In this document: in pieces, positions 10,301 through 21,800 of the stretch
Position numbering within the stretch: the stretch's first letter is position 1
Layout: each line of letters opens with the position of its first letter
DNA from: Zygnema circumcarinatum
Lineage: Eukaryota; Streptophyta; Zygnematophyceae; Zygnematales; Zygnemataceae
DNA: 57,547 nucleotides
Direction of reading: 5' to 3'
NCBI GenBank assembly: GCA_037447605.1
Contig: CM074817.1
Span: 802,166 to 859,712, forward strand
Position numbers and translations under genes: made by a program
Notes under the pieces: model-generated
Database searches by the model: none
Seen by the model: only the letters and a program-made list of their open reading frames with translations
What the model was told of the DNA's origin: nothing

Positions 10301-13195
10301 TGCGTCGAGCTGGGAAGGGAGAGGCAGACAGAGAGGGGCCGAGGAGCAAGAGGTCGAGAAGAGAAAGGGAGGAGAGACCATCAAATGCCAAGGTAAAAGA
10401 GCAAAGTCGATATCAAATTGCTTTCTTTACCTGTTGACACTTTTTCATCATCCTCCTCCTTCACATCACTCGGGCGTCCCCCTGTACATCACCTCCACAT
10501 AAAGTAAATAAAATCAAGTTAACAAGCAGATCAACCGCAAAAACTATGACCACAATCCCTGAAACTGCGAATGTCGGAACATAAGAACCCAAGAATTCTA
10601 GGGGGCAGAGGCGAGAGAGAGGGAGTGGGAGACAGAGAGGAGAGACAGGGTGGGAGAGACGGATGAGGATGCATGCAGGAAAGAACGCTTGCAATAACTG
10701 GCAAGGAGAGGAGCGATAAACGAAAGGAATATGGGCGAAAGAGTGATGGAGTGAGGGGATTTGCGCTAGGTTTAAGAGGGAGAGGGAGAGTGGAGGAGAG
10801 GGAGAGGGAGAGATAAGTGACCATCGCTAGCTAATCCTTTTCAATAAATCTTCTCCAGCACGATTTCAATCAGTAAACGGCAAAAGACTCGACGAATGAC
10901 AAAGCCTCTCCCACCGGAAACCCTAAAGGAGACTCAGCCACGAAATATTTCAAACCTACCCCTTCCCCTCCCTGCGGATGCGGTCCCTCCTTTCCCCGCG
11001 CTTTTCCTCCGGTCCGGCGTCTTCTCTCGCATGAGCTTCGCCTTCATCGCTGAGTTCACATCATTCTCTTTCAGAAGGCGTTCCTTGCCGACCCATTCGT
11101 CCCAACTGAACGGAAGAGTTGCATATGGAAGGGCAAAGGAAAGGCATGTGTGAGAGAGCGAATGTCAGGGAGAGAGATAGCACATCGGAGTGAGGGCATA
11201 CTTCAGAGTGAGAGAGAGAGCGAGAAAGAGAGAATGCTTGTGAAGGGAGAGCATGCAGGAGACAGCATATCCGAGGGAGAATGTCACAGGGAAAGAGAGA
11301 ATAGCAGAGTAAGTAGAGAATTGTCAGAGAGAAAGAGCATGCATATGAGAGAGAGAGAGAATATCAGAGCGAGGGAAAGAGCATCTCAATTTAGAATCGA
11401 TGAGAATCACGAAGAATCCCAAAGGCGCATTGCAATGCATAAAACAAATAAACAAAAGAATCAAGCTAATAGAGACGGGAAAAAAGGGAGGGAAAATAGA
11501 TTTTGGTGGTTCGGTCTTTAATAAATTAGGGTTTCCGAGAAGCGGTTTAGACAAACTGAGGTTACAATTTCCTTACCTTTTGCTCCAACCCTGCAGCCCA
11601 CGCACAATAACAAAAAAGAGAAAAAAAAATTACTCTCAAAAGCGTTGAAGTGCCAACACATCGAAAAACCCCACGACATAGAAAACCTAAAAACCTGAAG
11701 ACGCTTTCTTTGAAAGTACACAGGAAGTACAGAAAGTACAGTTCAGAACGTACTGTGGCAAAAAGTGAAAGCGTTAGGATACTACCAACAATGATAGTAA
11801 ACAAATTTATATAGTTCAAGAAGTTACGGATAATGGTTGTTGTGAGAGAGTAAGGAGACAGGGAGAGAGGAAACGAGTATGCGAGTATTTTAATATCTTG
11901 CAAAAAATGGGTATCTCTCAGAAATTTGGAATACCCACCGAGTAATGAATGTTGAACTTCCAACCATCGGCTCGAAGCTCCACTTTCTGGACCTGCAGGG
12001 ACGAGATAAGGAGAAGAGTACATTATTGAAGAAAACGGAAACCTGGGAAGGATAGAGGGGGGGGGAGAGAGCGAGAGAGAGGATGAGGGAGATAAGAGGC
12101 GGGCAGAGAGTCGGAAGCCAGAAAGAGATGGAGGAAGGAGAGAGAGAGAGCGAGAGAGGATGGAGGGAAGAGTGAGGAAGGAAAAGGAGGGGAAAAGGAA
12201 GGGATGGAGGAAGGAGAGAAAGGGAGAGAGGAGGGAAAAAAGGGGGAGCCAAGAAGGGAGAGAGGAGGGACGAGAGGGGAAGGAAAACAAGCGGAGCCAG
12301 GAAGTGAGAGAGGAAGGCGAGCAAGAGAGAGAGTAGGGAGGAGAGAGGGAAGGACGGGAACGAGGCAGAGAAAGGTAAGGAACGAGGAGTGGAAGAGAGG
12401 GAGGGGGAGAGCGAATGAGGGCAGTAGGGAGAGGAAGGGGCGAGAAAGGCGGAGAGCGACGGCGAAGAAGGGAGAGAGGGGGAGAAGGAGGGGGGGGCGA
12501 GGGAGGGAGGAGTGGGGAAGGGAGGAAAGAGAAAGGGAGGGAGGGAGAGGGAGAGAGATAGACGGGAGGGGCGGGAGAGGGAACGAGGATGAGAGGAGAG
12601 GGAGGGGAGACGAACACACAAGAGGTGGAGGGAAACGTGAGGGAGAGGTGAGGGGCAAAAGCGGAGCGAGGGAGTGAAAGCAGCGGTAAAGAAGGGAAAG
12701 TGAGAGAGAGAGGAGGGAATGAGGGAAAAAGAGGGAGTTGGGGAGGAATGGAAAGATGGAGGAGGCCATGAGGGAGGGAGGGAGGGAGGGAGGGAGGGAG
12801 GGAGAGGGAGAGAGGCCAAAACAAATATTGCTTATCGAAGCGAGCTACAATTCGAGCAATATTGAAGGCACTCTTGACCAAACCAAACCCTAAAATAGTC
12901 GGGAGGGTAGGAATGAATTAAGCGATAAACAAGAATTTTAACTCTTATTGATAACGATAACTAAAAAAGTAAATAATTATTTTTCCAAGTACACGAATGC
13001 AACCAATTTTATGGGTTCAGGAGAAACCTTGGCGTCGTAAATGAGTGGCCCGTGGTAGGCAAAGACCTTCTCTCCCTCCACGAAGGCAGGGCCTTCCTTC
13101 TCCCTCTCCCTCTCCCTCTCCTTCTCTCCCCCCCTCTCTCTCTCCTTGTCTTTCTCCGACTTTCCAACAAAAGACTCCGCCTTCACAGCCGCCAT
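7370..13195 (-). CDS. MRG: MRG-family chromatin reader (chromo barrel plus MRG domain)
   Basis: Eleven exons, minus strand: 13195-13028, 11992-11939, 11590-11577, 11105-10960, 10481-10431, 10140-10100, 9988-9884, 9483-9404, 8744-8569, 8146-8062, 7841-7370. They total 1392 nt, 463 residues. A charged KERE-rich leader is followed by the chromo barrel (about residues 38-88): VEGEKVFAYHGPLIYDAK joins VQKVELRADGWKFNIHYS, then GWSK, then SWDEWVGKERLLKEND. This is the aromatic-cage fold that binds H3K4/H3K36 methyl-lysine. An acidic linker and a GRGRKRK patch precede the MRG domain (about 165-330), with IPLPASLKKQLVNDW, LPRNPTVADVLQKY, YGAEHLLRLFIKLPELL and QKLTEFLKFLQKN. It closes with a long Glu/Gly/Asp-rich tail. 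Plant MRG1/MRG2 link histone methylation to acetyltransferase complexes. The tail end is the least certain part. Confidence 0.92.
7450..7700. repeat. CT(C)/CAT hexamer repeats encoding the acidic MRG tail
   Basis: Plus-strand CTCCAT/CTCCCT hexamers, read on the minus strand, give runs of Glu-Gly and Asp-Gly in the last MRG exon. The repeat is the protein tail, so its length is expected to vary. Confidence 0.8.
8745..9115. repeat. GGGA-rich low-complexity intron tract
   Basis: About 370 bp of G/A-only sequence on the plus strand (C/T on the MRG sense strand), ending at the acceptor of MRG exon 9. A poly-G run also lies at about 8535-8557 inside the following intron. Confidence 0.85.
11577..11590 (-). 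other. 14-nt microexon of the MRG gene
   Basis: Flanked by CTGCAG acceptor and GTAAGG donor, this exon supplies Gly-Trp-Ser-Lys and two bases of the next Ser. It restores the family consensus HYxGWxKxWDEWV across exons 2 and 4; skipping it would delete the conserved GW and shift the frame. Confidence 0.88.
12050..12815. repeat. GA-rich low-complexity tract in MRG intron 1
   Basis: About 760 bp, nearly all purine on the plus strand, ending in a (GGGA)n run at about 12770-12815. It is pyrimidine-rich on the sense strand of the MRG transcript. Confidence 0.85.
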
Positions 13196-13256
13196 GACCG
13201 ACTGCTTTGGAGACCGACTCGACTGAGAGGGCGGGAAATTGGAGGGATTTGGGATG

Positions 13257-13293
<37 letters not shown>

Positions 13294-14280
13294 GGGTGAA
13301 GGGAGGGGAGTGAGAGAGGGGGAGGGAGAGGGAGGGAGAGGGCGAGGATAGGGAGAGAGACAGAGACCGAGTGGCAATGGATACCCTAAAGCGATGGAAC
13401 TGACGGAGCGGAGCGGAGGTACAGAAACAGCTCCGTAGCTGCTTCGTAGGCTCGGGGACGGTTCGGAAAAGGCTCGACTTATTTGGGGATAGGCTCGGAG
13501 TACGTTCGGGATGGGTTTGGCATAGACTCAAATTTTAGTTCAAGGGGTGAGGCTGGCTCGGGTTTGGTCCGGCATACGTTCGGGCGGCCGTCCTGGTTTT
13601 GAAAAAGGAAAAAAAACCGCGAAAGCGAGGCATGAGCTCGGGCTTAGGTCAGGTTCAGATTCGGTGTAGGCCGGGAACTTCGTACAATCTTCTGTTTGCA
13701 ACTTACAAACTTGAGTTTGTACGGATAAGCTGGCAATTTGAAAACCTCTAAACCTAAACGTAAGCCTAAATTTGAAATTAGTTTAAGTCGTTTTTAGACA
13801 AGGATGCGAGCAATATGTGATGACGTGGTCGCGTCCCATTGGCTGAAAAAGTCAAAATGTCTAATTTTATTAGCCTCACAAGTGTGAGGTTTCAGCAGAG
13901 GGAGTGATGTTTGATTGAACTCACGATGGCAAGGCCATTAAATGCAGCATTCGACAGCCACGTAGGATTAAACTGCAACTGCAAGAACGGCGTTACATGT
14001 GAAGGCCCGTCGTCTGTTACTATTACTGGAAATACTGAACATATGATTTGCGAACGGTTAAGAAAAAAAAAAAGGGGGGGGGCAGTGAATAAAACTTGGG
14101 TTCGCCGGTTGCAAACTTTCCGCCTCGGTTTGCAACTCCTGAGCATTTACCAGCTGATGAAAGGTCGAACCATGAAAAGGCTCCCAATTTATGGCCAAAA
14201 TTTTCGATAGCCATGGCTAAACTCCTAGAGGGCGAACCTTAGTCATTTTAGTCACGTCAGAATGATCAAATGAAATGAAA
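13196..14280. other. MRG upstream region, no gene seen
   Basis: Includes a (GA)n microsatellite at about 13258-13290 just upstream of the MRG start (CT on its sense strand), which is probably leader or promoter. Beyond it the sequence is mixed and no coding region is recognised. Confidence 0.4.
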
Positions 14281-14284
14281 TGAA

Positions 14285-14500
14285 GTTGTGGGTCGGAGCT
14301 TTGGAAGGGCTGCGACCATTTGTTGTCGATCTAACCAATTATTGGCAATGGTTCCAACCTTTGGATTCAAGGATGCCAGCCATTGGCAATGGGCTTTGGA
14401 TGAACGATTGGAACGGTCGCGACCATTCGTTCGACCCAACCAACCATTGGCAATGTTTTCCACCCTTTGGACTCAAGGATGCCAACCATTGGCAATAGTC
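14285..14500. repeat. Diverged tandem direct repeat, period about 107 bp
   Basis: Two copies share GCGACCATT, then CCAAC/CATTGGCAATG, CCTTTGGA, TCAAGGATGCCA and a second CCATTGGCAAT in the same order. The GCGACC landmark recurs at about 14312 and 14419. No coding function is apparent. Confidence 0.65.
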
Positions 14501-15083
14501 TGGAGTCTGCGCTATTGGATGTTGCCAATGGTTGTCAACCGTTGGATGGCCAATAGTTGGCTACAACGGCTCGACCTCGACCTGTACTTTGTCGCTTTGT
14601 GTCTCCGCCCTCGCCTGCCTGTGACGTGACAACTGAATTGCGCCAGCGTGGCAGCAGAGGACCATTCCGGGGCAAGGTCTGGCCAATCCATTTTTGCCAC
14701 GTGACACAATTTGGCACAATCCGTCGACACCAAAGTCTTGACTCCGACCTCGCTGGACAAGCGTTGACTGAACCGATTTTTTGTACGGTAATGTACGGAA
14801 TAAGGATGTACGGATGATGTGGCATCCCTTACTGTACATATCCTCCAAATGATGTGGTCGGATTCGTAAACATCACACATCTTGCTATTATCACTTTTGT
14901 ACATGTATGTTGGACAACTTTCCGGAAAGAAAGTGATGTGCGGAAAGTGATGAAGCGATAAATCACATCACTTTTTAAGCAATTCCCCTATCCGTACTAG
15001 GGATGGATTAGTTACGATTATATGTTATATATTATATTATACAACTGTGACGAATAGATAACGGCTGATATATATTAATTTAC

Positions 15084-15250
15084 AACGCCTTTACAACATG
15101 TACGGTCGTACGGTCGTACAACTGTACGGTATTATGTGGCCCGAGCACGAGCAGACAGAAAACCAGACGAACGCATTTCGCAACGCCAACGCCAAAACGA
15201 CCTAATTTTGGTATGGTACTACCGTACGACCGTACGGTAGTACGGTCGTT
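15084..15250. repeat. GTACGGTCGTAC short inverted and direct repeats
   Basis: The palindromic word GTACGGTC/GACCGTAC recurs at about 15098-15122 and 15220-15248, separated by roughly 100 bp of mixed sequence. The two clusters are partly inverted copies, so the segment can fold. It may be the remnant of a small element. Confidence 0.5.
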
Positions 15251-15333
15251 AATTGTTCAAAACGAGTGGGTATAATATATGTAATAAAGTGATTTACTTT
15301 GTAATATATTACTAATTTTAAACCCGTTGTAAA

Positions 15334-16032
15334 GGGGGCGACTATTTACAGTGTACGGATTCTGAATGTAGTGTACGATTTCGCCGGGCAGCAAAAAAAT
15401 CATTTTTTTGGTTGCCCGGCGCTGTTTCATACTTTTTAGAATAGATACAGATCTTTTTCATCGGATGTACGGATAGTGATTTGAAATGTACGAAGCGCGC
15501 GCGTCTACAAGGTATAAGGGCGCAACACGTGGAGCAACATGATTGGTCGCGGCAACATATGACGTGACAAGTATGTTTGGGACCGTGACGTGACGAAACG
15601 AGACGCGACAAAAGTGGAGTCCGCGGACGGCAGTCGGAAATGGCGGGAATAAAAACTGACAGATTTTTCCTGAAACACGCTACGTTATGTGCCCTATCTT
15701 TTTCTGTCAGTTTTAATTCCGGCCATTTCCGACTGCCGTCCGCGGACTCCACTTTTTTCGCGTCTCGTTTCGTCACGTCACAGTCCCAAACATACTTGCC
15801 ACGTCATATGTTGCCGCGACCAATCATGTTGCTCCACGTGGTGCGCCCTTATACCTTGTAGACGCGCGCGCTTCGTACATTTCAAATCACTATCCGTACA
15901 TCCGATGAAAAAGGTCTGTATCTATTCTAGAAAGTATGAAACAGCGCCGGGCAACCAAGAAAAGGATTTTTTTGCTGCCCGGCGAAATCGTACACTACAT
16001 TCAGAATCCGTACACTGTAAATAGTCGCCCCC
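15334..16032. mobile_element. Foldback (long-TIR) DNA transposon, non-autonomous, 699 bp
   Basis: Two arms of about 330 bp are inverted copies around a loop of roughly 40 bp near 15665-15702. The ends are exact inverted copies starting GGGGGCGACTATTTACAG. Directly outside both ends is the same 8-bp word GTTGTAAA (15326-15333 and 16033-16040), a target-site duplication. An 8-bp duplication is known from hAT and a few other cut-and-paste superfamilies; the terminal GGGGG does not match the usual hAT start, so the superfamily is left open. There is no transposase, so it is non-autonomous. Frames on both strands of the arms encode mirror-image peptides and are artefacts. Confidence 0.9.
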
Positions 16033-16040
16033 GTTGTAAA

Positions 16041-16507
16041 TTATATAATATATTCGGAATTTATAACGCGGGCCATCCCTAATCCGTACACATATTTTTC
16101 CAGACAGTCAAAAGTGATGCACAGCCGACTAACATCACATCCGGGTCAACGCGTTATTTGTACAGTACACAATGTACGAACGTACGGACGGATCGTCAAC
16201 CTTTCAGCTTTCGTGAGGTCAATCGCGCACCCTCTCCCTCTCTCCCTCCCTCCCTCTCTCTCTCTTCCTCTCCCTCTCATCCTCTCTTCCAATCTCCCCC
16301 TCCCCCTCCTCAATCACTCTCTCTATCACTCCCCAAATTCCCTGGTTTCCTCTCACTCTATCCCCTCCATTTATCCCCACTCTCCACTCTCTTCCCCTCT
16401 CTCAGTCAGCCTGACTCTCCATCCTCCCTCTCCCCACTTCCCATTATCTCTTTCCCTCTCTTACCCTCCCTCCCTCTCCCTCTCTACACTTAGTTCCTTT
16501 AAAGGAA
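16041..16507. other. Leader/promoter region of RLK-A
   Basis: Contains further GTACGG words at about 16140-16190, then a C/T-rich tract (16230-16490) up to the start codon. No separate gene is seen. Confidence 0.4.
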
Positions 16508-18093
16508 ATGGGCCGGCCATGGCCTCCCGCGAGCTCTCTCGCCCTCCTCCTCCTCATCGCCTTGCTCTGTCCTCAGCGCCGACAGGCAGTGGTCGCGCAG
16601 AACATTGACGAGCAGAATATTCCCGGTGAGTGAATGAGCAGAGAGACGGCTCCCTTATATTAAGAATTCATACTCTGCCCACATTTCTCACTCCCGCTCC
16701 CCCACCCGCACCATCACTCTGTCTCAATCCTTGTCTTGCTGTCCGGTTCAAACCCTCTTTTCTTCTCTCCTATCCGTCTATCTCCCTCCTCTATTTCGCT
16801 CTCTCTCTCTCTCCCTCCCTCCCTCATCCCTCTCCCTCACCCCTCGCCGCCTTTTCCTCGTCTCTCCTCCCCTCTCTCTCCCCTTTACTCTCACTGTCCC
16901 ATTCGACCCCGCTCTCCTCCCTCCCTTCCCCTATACTCCCCCCCCTCTCTCTCTCCACTTACTCTCACTCTTGTCTCTCCCTCCCCCCCTTCCTCCCTCC
17001 CCTCTCTCTCTCTTCCGTCTCTCCCCGTCTTCCCCAACCTCTCTCCCCCTCTCTCTCACTCTCCTCTCACCTCCACCTGCTCTCCAAAGCACCACTTTCC
17101 CCCCACCACAGCCCCCCCCCCCCCGGCTCTCTCTCCCCCCCTGTCACATCCCCTTCCTCCCTTTCCCCTCCAAACCAGACCTTCAAAAAAATCAAATTTC
17201 AGCATTCAAAGCTCACAATGCCAAGAGCATCTGCACACATTCTACAAATAACTTCAATTTATTTAATTTTTTTTTTTTACCGCTTTGCTCGTTCAGGAAC
17301 GGTTCGCATCAACTGCGGCGGCGTGACATATGTCGACGTGTGGAACAGGACGTGGGCCGCAGATTCGTACTATGATTCGGGGGAGAATCGGACGGTCGTG
17401 GTGCCTCCTAGTGGTTCCTCCACGCTCACTGACTCGAGTCTGGGCAATGACGGGCTCTTTGAGAGCTTCAGGACTTGGCCTACAGGCGACAACAACTCCT
17501 ATGTTATTCCCATTGGGACTTCAAACATATATTGGGTGCGTTTTATTTTTATTTTTCGAAAAGAAAATGAGTGGAAAATAGTATCGTCAACGCGTAAGTC
17601 AGTAAATTTTAATTTTGAATTTCAATTTTGAATTTTAATTTTGAATTGAAATTTTGGGTTATGGGGGGCTTGCAGGTGAGGCTTTACTTTGCGGAGATGG
17701 AGCTTGTGACTACATCAAAGCGGCAGTTTGCTATTTACATAAACGAAAAACTGGTAGGAGGTTTCTCCTACTTATGAGGGTGGGGGAGGCGAGAGAGAGA
17801 GAGAGTTAGATGGGGAGAGAGTGAGAGAGGAAGGGAGGAGAGAGGGAGGAAGGGTATCCATTCGTCCCCTTGCAATTCATATACTCGTACTGCTATTGCA
17901 TTTTTTCTATGTCAATGCCTTACATCCCTTCATTTCTTTTCTTATATTTCTTACGCAGATGCGAAAAAACTTTTTCGTGCCCGGGAGTCAATATTATGTT
18001 GGCTTTTTGGAGTACTCCTTCCCAACAAACGCTAGCAGCCTCAACATCACATTTGGGCGGGAGACGGGAAATCCGTACATAAGTGCATTTGAG

Positions 18094-18154
<61 letters not shown>

Positions 18155-19492
18155 GGAGAGCGAGAGCGACACAGAGATAGGGAATGAGAGAGAGAGAGAT
18201 GTAGAGAGAGATAGCCCATATACTGACTCTCTAAGTCAATAATCATTTCGATGCGGAATTCGGATTCTTTCCAACTTCCTGCTTGGTCACACTGCAATTT
18301 TTGTTTCATCTTCCTCACTCCGCATTTCTCGTTTCTACGGTTCCCCTCTCTCACTCCCCCCTAATGTATCTCAATCTCTCGTCCCTTTCGCTTTTTTCCC
18401 TCCCTCCCGCTCTCTCTCTCGTTCTCTCCCTCGTCTATTCCCTGCCCCCTTCGCTCCGTCGCTGCCCCCTCTTCACCCCTCTCTTCTCCACGCGTCCCTC
18501 TCTCCTTCTCCTCTCCCATTCTCCCTCGCTCACCCCTCCTCTCCCATCGCCTCCCCCCTCTGTCCTTCTCTCCCTCTCCCTTTCCCTCTTCATCTTCCAC
18601 TCCCTCTCTCCCTCTCCCTCTCCCTCTCCCTCTCCCTCTCCCTCTCCCTCTCCCACTCCCTCTCCCTCTCCCTCGTCCTCTCCCTCTCCCTCACCCAGGT
18701 CGTTCCCGCACCCGCCGGGCAGCTCCGCGAAACTTTCACTCCTGCCCAGGGCCCTATAGTCCTCTCCCTCACTGACCGAGGAAATTTGGGAGCCCCCTCC
18801 TACTCCTATGATAGTGAGGGAAGGGCTTGGAATAATGTCCTCCCTGCCTCTCTAAGGAGTCCAAATGTGGAATATATTTCCACAAATTCCTCCGTTGCAG
18901 CCAATACGAGCAGTGGGTTTTATTCTGAATGGCTCTACCAAACCATGTTCGCAGTGAGTGAGGGAAACCTGACGTCAGCAGGTTTAGGGGTCCAGTTGCA
19001 AGTTGACATCATCGGAAGCTACCTTATGATTTTACATTTTGCGGAAATTCAGTATTCGAATGTGGGCGATCGGATTATGGACATTTATATGAACAACCAG
19101 GTGGGGTGCTTTACTCCACTGGAAAAAGAAGGCGAGAGAGAGAGAAGGAGAGGGAGAGAGAGGGAGAGAGGGGAAAGAGAGAGGCGGGAGTGCGACCCAA
19201 CTATTAAATTTTGCTTTGTACCTCATATTAACTCTATTTCTGTTTCCAGCTCGCATATGAAGGGTTGGATGTTATCGCAAAGGTCGGAAAAAATACGGCC
19301 ATGAATGTGACCTTGAATACCACCAGTACGGAAGTCAGCACGGGAATCAGTTTGGCCGTTCAACCGAACGGAAATTCCCTCCACAAAGAACCAATGCTCA
19401 GTGCAATTGAGCTCCTTTACATCAACTATTTAGAGCCACAAGTTGTGCCGGTACCGTCCAGTAAGCGTCTCTCCCGCTCTCTCCCTCCTTCG

Positions 19493-19566
<74 letters not shown>

Positions 19567-21740
19567 GGACTCTCCCTCTTCATCCAGGTCTCTCCCTCTC
19601 TTTCCCTCCATGTATCTCGCTCTCTCCCTCTAGCTTTCTGACTCTCCTCAGTCCAGTTCTCTCCTCTCCCTCGACAGGTCTCTCCCTCTCTCCCCGCAGG
19701 TCTCTCTCTCTCTCTCTCCCCCTACAGGTCTCTGCCCTTCTCTCGCCCCATGAGTTTCTGATGAAGGACCTCTTCGGATACATATTGAATGTTTGCATTC
19801 GAACTTATTCTCAGAAATCTATCAATACTAAATGAAGTGAATACCTCAGACCATGTTTTCAAGGCTTCCAAAATTCAGTTGAAGAGATAAAATGTGAGTT
19901 CCCTTTAAAGAAAGGTTTATAAAGATCAAGAAATTTAGTCGTAAAATCGGCGAATGTGGCGGAATGCAGGCAGCTCCTTCCCAGTGCCTGCCATTATCGC
20001 AATTGTAGCGGGGGGAATTATAGCTTTAATTGCAATTATGGCCCTTATTTATTTGTGCTGGTGGAGGCGCGTTCTCGCCCGGAGATATGCGCTCGAGCAA
20101 CGACCAGGTACACATAAGCTTCAGAAAAAAGAAAAAAAATAAGTAATTATAGCCGAAACTATGTCGTTTCTATTTCCCTGAAAAGAAAAAGACCAGAAAA
20201 AGCCTGAGAATCTGAGAGAAAAGTTATGAAATCGTATTACTTCGCTGCTGCGTGTTTTGAAGTGAGTGCTTCAAAAACACGAGATCGAAATAATGTGTAT
20301 AGACAAGTTGACTTTCCCTCCCTGTACCTCACTTTCCACTGCAACTCCAACTGCCGCTCGTCCTATCTCTTTCCCTTCCCCCTCAAACCAATCCGTTATT
20401 ACCGACCCATCCACTTACCCCTTCCCCCTTGCCCCTTTCTCCTCCCCCCTCCTCACTTCCCCCCTCTCCCCCCCATCCTCATTTCCCCCCCCCCTTCCGT
20501 CTCCCCCGCTCTCCCTCCCTCTCCCCCTCCCTATCTCCATATCCCCCCCATCCTCCTCCCTCCCCCCTTCCGTCTCCCCCTCTCTCCCTCCCTCTCCCCC
20601 TCTCTATCTCCGTATCCCCCCCATCCTCCTCCCTCCCCCCTTCCGTCTCCCCCTCTCTCCCTCCCTCTCCCCCTCTCTACCTCCATATCCCCACCATCCT
20701 CCTTCCCCCCCCTTTCCGTCTCCCCCTCTCTTTCTCCCTCTCCCGCTCTCTATCTCCATATCCCCCCCATCCTTCTCCCCCCCCCTTCCGTCTCCCCCTC
20801 TCTCCCTCCCTCTCCCCCTCTCTATCTCCATATCCCCACCATCCTCCTCCCCCCCCCTTTCCGTCTCCCCCTCTCTTTCTCCCTCTCCCGCTCTCTATCT
20901 CCATATCCCCCCCATCCTTCTCCCCCCCCCTTCCGTCTCCCCTCTCTCCCTCCCTCTCCCCCTCCTCTCTCCCCCCCTCTCCCCCATCCTCCTCCCTCCC
21001 TCCCTCCCTCCCTCCCACTCCCTCCCTCCTCCTCCCTCCCTCCTCCTCCTCCTCCTCCTCCTCCCTCCCTCCCTCCCTCCCTCCTCCCTCCCTCCCTCCT
21101 CCTCCTCCCTCCCTCCTCCCTCCCTCCCTCCTCCCTCCTCCTCCCTCCCTCCCTCCCTCCTCCCTCCCTCCCTCCTCCACTCCCTCCCTCCCTCCCTCCC
21201 TCCCTCCTCCCTCCCTCCCTCCCTCCCTCCCTCCCTCCTCCCCTCCTCCTCCTCCTCCCTCCTCCTCCTCCCTCCCTCCTCCTCCTCCCTCCCTCCCTCC
21301 TCCTCCTCCCTCCCTCCCTCCTCCCTCCCTCCCTCCTCCCTCCCTCCTCCCTCCTCCTCCCTCCTCCTCCCTCCCTCCCTCCTCCTCCCTCCCTCCCTCC
21401 CTCGCTCCCTCCCTCCTCCCTCCCTCCCTCCCTCCCACTCCCTCCCTCCTCCCTCCCTCCCCTCCCCAGGCGGCCTTGGGCTGCTGAAGGCCCTGCAGTC
21501 CCGCGCTGTTCGGTTCGTGCCTCTGCGCGAGCTCGAGCGTGCGACGGCGCAGTGGGCGGACGCCCGCAAGCTCGGGGAGGGGGGCTTCGGGGCCGTCTTT
21601 AGGGCTGACGTGGCGGGCCAGGAGTGGGCCGTCAAGCGTGCAAAGAGGGCGCAGCAGGCCACTCTCGATGACTTCACCAACGAAGTAGGCTCTCTCTCTC
21701 TCTACCTCCCTCTCTCACTCTCTCTATCTCTCTCTCTCTC

Positions 21741-21800
<60 letters not shown>

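Noticed and set aside
15342-16024. Two opposite frames encoding almost the same peptide
   Set aside because: They are the two arms of the foldback element. Identical peptides on opposite strands are a consequence of the inverted repeat, with no transposase motif.
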